Part shown: positions 59,036-64,000 of the stretch, piece after piece
Position numbering within the stretch: the first letter of the stretch is position 1
Layout: the number at the start of each line of letters is the position of its first letter
Assembly: GCF_004365965.1 (NCBI RefSeq)
Contig: NZ_SOEB01000001.1
Coordinates: 329,432 to 393,431, forward strand
Source: Rhodovulum visakhapatnamense
GTDB taxonomy: Bacteria > Pseudomonadota > Alphaproteobacteria > Rhodobacterales > Rhodobacteraceae
Reading direction: 5' to 3'
DNA length: 64,000 nucleotides
Translations under genes and position numbers: made by a program
The notes under the pieces: generated by a model
What the model saw: the letters and a program-made list of their open reading frames with translations, nothing else
What the model was told of the DNA's origin: nothing
The model's database searches: none

Positions 59036-60247
59036 ATGACCGAAGAAATCGTCCAGTTCGGCTATGCCGCCGAGGGCCGCGCGCCCTTTTCCCTGCCCGA
59101 ATACGGGCGGCGGCTGGGGCTGGTGCGCCGGGCGATGGCGGAAAAGGGCATCGACATCCTCTTTGTCGAGGACCCCTCGAACATGGCCTGGCTGACGGGT
59201 TATGACGGCTGGTCGTTCTATGTGCATCAGGGGGTTCTGGTCTTTCACGACGCCGACCCGATGTGGTGGGGCCGCCAGATGGACGCGAACGGCGCGGTGC
59301 GCACGGTCTGGATGGCGGGCGCGCATATCACCCATTATTCCGACGCCTATGTGCAGTCGACCGAACGCCACCCGATGCAGAACCTGGCCGAGCTTCTGCG
59401 CGATCTGGGCTATGGCGCCCGGCGGATCGGGGTCGAGATGGAGAATTACTATTTCTCGGCCAAGGCTTATGTGACGCTGCGCGATGCCCTGCCCGAGGCG
59501 TATCTGGTCGATGCAACCGCTCTGGTGAACTGGCAGCGCACGGTCAAGTCCGACGAGGAACTCGACTTCATGCGCCGCGCCGCCTCGATTTCCGAACGGA
59601 TGATCGACGGGGTTCTGGACCGGATCGAGCCGGGCCTGCCCAAGAACGAACTGGTGGCCGATCTTTACCGCGACGCGCTGGCGGGCAATGGCGACTGGGG
59701 CGACTATCCGGCCATCGTGCCGCTTCTGCCCTCGGGCAAGGATGCCTCGGCCTCGCATCTGACCTGGGACGGACGGCCCTTCGAAAGCGGCGAGGCCACC
59801 TTCTTCGAAATCTCGGGCTGTTACCGGCGCTATCACGCGCCCTTCTGCCGGACGATCTTCCTGGGCGAGCCGCCCGATTACATGCGCGCCGCCGAAGCCG
59901 CGCTGATCGAGGGGATCGAGGCCGGGCTCTGGGCCGCGAAGGCCGGCAACCGCGCCTGCGACATCGCCAATGCGCTGGCCGCGCCCTTGGAACGGGCGGG
60001 CATCCGGCGCGGCGCGCGCTGCGGCTATCCGGTGGGGCTCAGCTATCCGCCCGACTGGGGCGAGCGCACGATCTCGCTGCGCGAGGAGGACGACACCCTG
60101 CTGGAGCCGGGCATGACCTTCCATTTCATGCCGGGCCTCTGGATGGAGAACTGGGGGCTCGAGATCACCGAGTCGATCCTGATCCGCGAGGACGGCCCGG
60201 CCGAGACCCTGTGCAACCGCCCGCGCAAGCTCTATGTGAAACCCTGA
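59036..60247 (+). CDS. M24-family hydrolase, ectoine hydrolase (DoeA/EutD) type
   Basis: A 403-residue creatinase/aminopeptidase-P-fold protein. The N-terminal domain reads MAEKGIDILFVEDPSNMAWLTGYDGWSFYVHQ, followed by MWWGRQMDANGAVRTVWMAG, AYVQSTERHP, GVEMENYYFSAKAY and, in the C-terminal domain, GYPVGLSYPPDWGERTISLR and FHFMPGLWMENWGLEITESI. These match known DoeA proteins closely. DoeA opens the ectoine ring to N-acetyl-2,4-diaminobutyrate. The stop overlaps the next start as TGATG. Confidence 0.8.
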   Translation: MTEEIVQFGYAAEGRAPFSLPEYGRRLGLVRRAMAEKGIDILFVEDPSNMAWLTGYDGWSFYVHQGVLVFHDADPMWWGRQMDANGAVRTVWMAGAHITHYSDAYVQSTERHPMQNLAELLRDLGYGARRIGVEMENYYFSAKAYVTLRDALPEAYLVDATALVNWQRTVKSDEELDFMRRAASISERMIDGVLDRIEPGLPKNELVADLYRDALAGNGDWGDYPAIVPLLPSGKDASASHLTWDGRPFESGEATFFEISGCYRRYHAPFCRTIFLGEPPDYMRAAEAALIEGIEAGLWAAKAGNRACDIANALAAPLERAGIRRGARCGYPVGLSYPPDWGERTISLREEDDTLLEPGMTFHFMPGLWMENWGLEITESILIREDGPAETLCNRPRKLYVKP

Positions 60248-61407
60248 TGACCCGGCTTGACGATACCTGCGCGATCCTCGCCGATCTGGTGGCCTTCCCC
60301 ACCGTCTCGTCGGACTCGAACCTTGAAATGATCGTCCATATCGCCGCGCTTCTGGGCGATCTGGGCGCGCGGGTGGACCTTTTTCACGACGCGACCGGGC
60401 ACAAGGCGAACCTCTTCGCAACGCTGGGGCCGCGCAACACCGATGGCGGCATCGTGTTGTCGGGCCATACCGACGTGGTGCCGGTCGCCGATCAGGACTG
60501 GTCGACAGACCCGTTCACCCTGCACGAGGCCAGTGGGCGGCTTTACGGGCGCGGCACCTGCGACATGAAGGGGTTCATCGCCGCCTGCCTGGCCATGGCG
60601 CCGGTGTATGCCGGGCTCGACCTGAAACGGCCGCTGCATTTCGCCTTTACCCATGACGAGGAGGTCGGCTGTCTGGGCGGCCAGGCGCTGGTGGCCGAGC
60701 TGGCCGCGCGCGACCTGCGCCCGGGCATCGCCATCGTCGGCGAGCCGACCGAGATGCGCATCGTCGAGGCGCACAAGGGCTGCTGCGAATACACGGTCGA
60801 ATTTCACGGCCGCGAGGGGCACGGGTCGAACCCGCCCGCGGGCGTCAACGCGGCCGAGGCGGCGGTGCGCTATGCCGCGCGGCTGCTGGCACTGGCCGAC
60901 GAGCTGAAGGCCCGCGCCCCCGAGGACAGCCCGTTCGAGCCGCCCTGGACCACGATCAATCTGGGCCGGATCTCGGGCGGGCATGTGCATAACGTCATCC
61001 CCGGCCGGGCCGAGATCGCCTGGGAGATGCGGCCCGTGCAGGCCGACGACATCGCCCATGCCAAGGCGGCCATGGCCTGCGAGGTGGCGTCGCTTCTGCC
61101 CGCGATGCGCGCCGTCGCCCCAGAGGCCGATATCCGGACCCATGTGGTGGGCGAGGTGGTCGGGCTCGAGCCGATGCCCCACAGCGCGGCGCGCGCGCTT
61201 CTGGCCGGGCTGACCGGCCAGAGCCGGGCCGAGGCGGTGCCCTTCTCGACCGAGGCGGGGCTTTTCCAGAGCCTTGGCTGCGCCGCCGCGGTCTGCGGCC
61301 CGGGGTCCATCGCCCAGGCGCACAAGCCCGACGAATATGTCAGCCGCAAGCAGCTGGCCCAATGCCTGGCGATGCTGGAAGGTCTTGCAGGCGTGCTGAC
61401 CGCCTGA
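60247..61407 (+). CDS. M20-family deacetylase (acetylornithine deacetylase ArgE type)
   Basis: A 386-residue di-zinc hydrolase: SGHTDVVPV (metal His), YGRGTCDMKGFIAACL (bridging Asp), HDEEVGCLGG (Glu pair), GEPTEM, and the AQAHKPDEYVS end with the last His. By context, with a DoeA-like partner just before it, it may deacetylate N-alpha-acetyl-2,4-diaminobutyrate, a step normally done by the aspartoacylase-type DoeB. N-acetylornithine deacetylation is the alternative. Confidence 0.85.
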   Translation: MTRLDDTCAILADLVAFPTVSSDSNLEMIVHIAALLGDLGARVDLFHDATGHKANLFATLGPRNTDGGIVLSGHTDVVPVADQDWSTDPFTLHEASGRLYGRGTCDMKGFIAACLAMAPVYAGLDLKRPLHFAFTHDEEVGCLGGQALVAELAARDLRPGIAIVGEPTEMRIVEAHKGCCEYTVEFHGREGHGSNPPAGVNAAEAAVRYAARLLALADELKARAPEDSPFEPPWTTINLGRISGGHVHNVIPGRAEIAWEMRPVQADDIAHAKAAMACEVASLLPAMRAVAPEADIRTHVVGEVVGLEPMPHSAARALLAGLTGQSRAEAVPFSTEAGLFQSLGCAAAVCGPGSIAQAHKPDEYVSRKQLAQCLAMLEGLAGVLTA

Positions 61408-61419
61408 CCACGCCCGGCC

Positions 61420-62877
61420 TTACTGGATCGCCTTCAGCCCGGGATAGGCCGCGCGGAAGCCTCGATAGGCCTCGTCGAAAGCGTCGGCCAGCGCGGGCTC
61501 GGGCGCCACGGTGCGGGCAATGGCAGGCGGGGTCATCTCGGTTTCGGGCGCGGCCCCGCTGGCCGCCACCCGGCCCAGACGCGCGGCCCCGAGGGCTGCG
61601 CCAAGCTCGCCCCCGGCCGGCACCTGCAAGGGCACGCCCAGCACCGTCGCGATCAGCCGCAGCCAGTAGTCCGACCGCGCCCCGCCGCCGATCGCCAGCA
61701 GATGGCCCAGATCCGCCCCCGCACCCCGCAGCGCCTCGGCGCAGTCGCGCAGCGCGAAGGCCACGCCCTCCAGCACCGCGCGCGTGAGATCCGGCAGCCC
61801 GGTCTCGGCCCCGAGCCCGGTGAAGGCGCCGCGGATCGCCGCATCGTTATGGGGCGTGCGCTCGCCCGACAGATAGGGCAGGAAGCGCACCCGCCCCGGC
61901 GCCTTCAACGCCTCGCCCAGGGCACGGGTCAGGTCGGCCGGGCTCTGGCCCGAGATCCGCGAAAGCCAGTTCAGACTGTCGGTCGCCGACAGGATCACCC
62001 CCATCTGGTACCACCGCCCCGGCACCGCATGGCAGAAGGTATGCAGCGCGTTGCCCGGGTCGGGCCGGTAGCCGTCCCGTGCGGCCAGCAGCACGCCCGA
62101 GGTCCCGAGCGACACGAAGCCCTGCCCCTCGGCCAGTGCGCCGGTGCCGCAGGCCGCGGCCGCGTTGTCGCCCGCGCCGCCCGCGACCACGGCACCGGGC
62201 GCAATGCCCCAGCGCGCGGCCAGCTCGGGGCGCAGCGTGCCCGCCGGGTCCGAGCCCTCGACCAGTTCGGGCATCTGGTCGCGGCGCATGTGCCCGGCCT
62301 CCAGCAGCGCATCCGACCAGTCGCGGCGCCCGGTGTCGAACCACGAGGTTCCGGCGCTGTCGGACATGTCGGCGACCGCCCGGCCGGTCAGATAGAGGTT
62401 CAGGAAGGCCGCGGGCAGCAGTACCTTGGCCACCCGCGCGAAGGCCTCGGGTTCGTGGCGGCGCACCCAGTCGAGCTTGGGCGCGGTAAAGCCCGGAAAG
62501 ACGATATTGCCCGAGGTCTCGCGCATCCCCGGCAGCGCGTCGAGCCGTGCCGCCTCGGCATGGCTGCGGGTGTCGTTCCAGAGGATGCAGGGCCGGATCG
62601 GGGTCATCGCCGCATCGAGCAGCGTGGCCCCGTGCATATGCCCCGAGACGCCGATGCCGCGCACGCGCGCCATCGCTTCGGGAAAGCGGGCCGCCAGATC
62701 GGCCATCACGGCCTCAAGCGCCGCGATCCAGTCGGCCGGGTCCTGTTCGGACCAGCCCGGATGGGGATGCGCGACCCCACAGGCGCGCTCGGACGCGCCG
62801 ACCGGCTGCCCTGCCGCGTCGATCAGCAGGGCGCGCAGCCCCGAGGTCCCCAGATCCAGTCCCAGCGCCCCGCCCAT
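61420..62877 (-). CDS. xylB: Xylulokinase
   Basis: A 485-residue FGGY kinase: GLDLGTSGLRALLID phosphate loop at the start, SGHMHGATLLDA and ILWNDTRSHAEAARLD sugar-binding motifs, VAGGAGDNAAAACGTGA and the C-terminal FGGY segment (LLAIGGGARSDYWLRLIATVL). It phosphorylates D-xylulose. No other xylose gene is in view; it stands next to the M20 gene in convergent direction. Confidence 0.92.
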   Translation of the reverse strand: MGGALGLDLGTSGLRALLIDAAGQPVGASERACGVAHPHPGWSEQDPADWIAALEAVMADLAARFPEAMARVRGIGVSGHMHGATLLDAAMTPIRPCILWNDTRSHAEAARLDALPGMRETSGNIVFPGFTAPKLDWVRRHEPEAFARVAKVLLPAAFLNLYLTGRAVADMSDSAGTSWFDTGRRDWSDALLEAGHMRRDQMPELVEGSDPAGTLRPELAARWGIAPGAVVAGGAGDNAAAACGTGALAEGQGFVSLGTSGVLLAARDGYRPDPGNALHTFCHAVPGRWYQMGVILSATDSLNWLSRISGQSPADLTRALGEALKAPGRVRFLPYLSGERTPHNDAAIRGAFTGLGAETGLPDLTRAVLEGVAFALRDCAEALRGAGADLGHLLAIGGGARSDYWLRLIATVLGVPLQVPAGGELGAALGAARLGRVAASGAAPETEMTPPAIARTVAPEPALADAFDEAYRGFRAAYPGLKAIQ

Positions 62878-63371
62878 GCCGTGCCTCCCTCTTGCCGCGT
62901 CCTGTCCCGGGCGCAGCCTAGCCGCCCGTGGCAGGGCTTTCCAGCACGGCGCGCCCGGTCGGGGCCGCCGTCCCCGGCCACCGGATCGATCCCGGCCTCG
63001 CCCGGGGCGCGGCGACAGTTACCGCCCGCAGCCCACGAGCGACCGTCACCCATGGGCAACGGCCGGGCGCGCCTGGCCTGACAGATCGACCTCGGTCCCG
63101 TCGGAAAAGGCAAAGCCCCCGGGTTCGCCCATGCGCCGGGTCCCGCCCGGCGCGCATGGACCGCGCGGTCGCTGTCGTCGATCGGCTGCGGCCTCAGTGG
63201 CGGAAAGGGGGGCGGTGGCGGCCAGAATGCCCGGCATCGGCAGCAGCGCCCGGCAAAGCCGGTCAGCTCTCATCCGCAATCCCCCTTGCTGTCAGGCCCG
63301 GCCGGGCCGCGCGCGTCGCCTTGAAGCTGAAGGCGCGACGGACCCGCGCCCCCCGGCCGTGGGTGGTTCGC
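62878..63371. other. Intergenic region after xylB start, with one doubtful frame
   Basis: About 490 bases without a well-supported gene. A minus-strand frame at 63046-63279 (77 residues) begins with a plausible signal-like segment (LLPMPGILAATAPLSA) and ends FAFSDGTEVDLSGQARP. Its middle is Arg/Gly/Pro-rich and I see no ribosome site. Confidence 0.35.
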
Positions 63372-63572
63372 TCAGGTCCCGGTCTTCTCGCAGGCGGTGC
63401 CCCAGGCGCCCGATCCAAAGCCGCACACGACGCCCCGCACGCGGCAGATCGCCGAAACGTCGTCGCCGTCGCCCGCCAACACCGCCTTGGTCGCGCACAT
63501 CCCGGCCCAGATCGGCAGCTTGTCCCCGGCGATCCGGTTCCGGCCGCATTCGCGGAACTCGGCATCCGACAT
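63372..63572 (-). CDS. Small cysteine-rich hypothetical protein, possibly truncated by the IS
   Basis: A frame of 66 codons from MSDAEF: CGRNRIAGDKLPIWAGMCATKAVLAG and AICRVRGVVCGFGSGAWGTACEKTGT, five cysteines in all, composition protein-like. I do not recognise the family. The putative end of the IS element lies 23 bases before the start, so an original N-terminus may have been cut off. Confidence 0.35.
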   Translation of the reverse strand: MSDAEFRECGRNRIAGDKLPIWAGMCATKAVLAGDGDDVSAICRVRGVVCGFGSGAWGTACEKTGT

Positions 63573-63594
63573 ATCCTCTTCGGGACCTCCATGG

Positions 63595-64000
63595 GGCATT
63601 GTTGCAGAACGCCCGCCGTGAAGGATTCACACCACGACTCCCCGCGGTTGGACGGATGGGACGAGCAAGCCCGAACCCGCCCGCCACCGCACGGCGACCC
63701 GGTCCGCCTGTCGAGCCATCGCGGCGCCATCCGGTTCGGACCCGATGGCGAGGGCTGCGCTGCGCAAGCGCGGGGCTCTGATGGTCCGGCGGGACAAGAA
63801 GATGGCGTGGCACGCGCCGCATAAGGGCCGTCCAGGACGCCCGCCGGTCTTCTCGGATGCGGCAATCCGGTTCTGCCTGTCGATCGGGGTGCTGGTCAAG
63901 CCGCAGCTCAGGCAGACCGCCGGGATGGTCGCGAGCCTCCTGCGCCTGGCCGGGCCCGATTGGCCGGTTCCGGACTGCCCGACGCTCTTCCGGAGGCAGA
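63595..64000. mobile_element. IS5-family insertion sequence, left end (continues past window)
   Basis: GGCATTGTTGCAGAACGC at 63595 resembles the terminal repeats of IS903-group IS5 elements (GGC-TTTGTTGCA type). The transposase frame follows in the proper orientation. The other end and target duplication lie outside. Confidence 0.55.
63745..64000 (+). CDS. IS5-family transposase, N-terminal part (cut by window edge)
   Basis: Open frame of 85 codons to the edge: MARAALRKRGALM, then MAWHAPHKGRPGRPPVFSDAAIRFCLSIGVL, LRQTAGMVASLLRLAGPDWPVPDCPTLFRRQ. This is the N-terminal domain of a well-known group of IS5 transposases (RGRPPVFSDAAIQFCL... LDWPVPDYTTLCRRQK). Several residues deviate from the conserved pattern (KPQLRQ, PDCPTL), so the copy may be decayed. 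Catalytic residues are outside the window. Confidence 0.75.
   Translation, partial: MARAALRKRGALMVRRDKKMAWHAPHKGRPGRPPVFSDAAIRFCLSIGVLVKPQLRQTAGMVASLLRLAGPDWPVPDCPTLFRRQ

Overview
The window is a 64 kb piece of a high-GC alphaproteobacterial chromosome. Gene content and protein style point to the Rhodobacteraceae, possibly a Rhodovulum-like organism: SspB with a ClpX tail, the DUF4169/ribbon-helix-helix pair, ScpAB next to NagZ and a SPOR protein, the GTTC-N7-GTTC type of LexA box, and cytochrome c' with a b561 partner. The genus is inference. Most of the window is ordinary, densely packed chromosome with many ATGA, GTGA and TGATG overlaps.

Layout. 1-5.7 kb: the end of an FAD/NAD oxidoreductase of the methylated-amine demethylase type, facing a complete branched-chain-amino-acid-type ABC importer on the minus strand. 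6.1-8.3 kb: a single-domain response regulator, tRNA-Arg(CCG), then about 1.6 kb of decayed island DNA with remains of a DUF5131 gene and a small HTH gene. 8.3-13.2 kb: a small conserved protein, glnE, a YbaK-type deacylase and a YbdK-type carboxylate-amine ligase, followed by an inactivated IS5-family transposase. 13.9-17.6 kb: a valine-catabolic operon (isobutyryl-CoA dehydrogenase, 3-hydroxyisobutyryl-CoA hydrolase, mmsB) coupled to a Crp/Fnr regulator, then a DUF2892 protein and two tandem paralogous secreted proteins. 19.2-30.5 kb: uvrA with an upstream LexA box, a rhodanese, lpd, DUF924, an MFS transporter, queA and an AsmA-like giant protein. 30.7-36.5 kb: peroxiredoxin, M23 peptidase plus bactofilin, and metNIQ. 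36.8-43 kb: tctCBA, an NTF2-like protein, sspB, fumC and two small proteins. 43-49.5 kb, minus strand: scpB, scpA, nagZ, SPOR protein, argS, dgt. 49.6-53.3 kb: an A-type Fe-S carrier, a seven-copy 29-bp tandem repeat, an amidoligase/class I amidotransferase pair, and cytochrome c'/b561. 53.4-62.9 kb: BaiN-type flavoprotein, esterase, AlkA-type glycosylase, MFS transporter, a class III aminotransferase divergent from an ectoine-hydrolase-like M24 protein and an M20 deacetylase, and a xylulokinase. 63-64 kb: small doubtful reading frames and the left end of an IS5-family element running off the edge.

The least ordinary parts are the 29-bp array in front of the amidoligase operon, the ectoine-type catabolic trio in which an M20 enzyme stands where an aspartoacylase-type deacetylase is usual, the decayed island beside tRNA-Arg, the Crp-type regulator tied to valine catabolism, and the tandem secreted paralogs, one of which lacks a recognisable start codon. 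I found no clearly new multi-gene defence or biosynthetic system.
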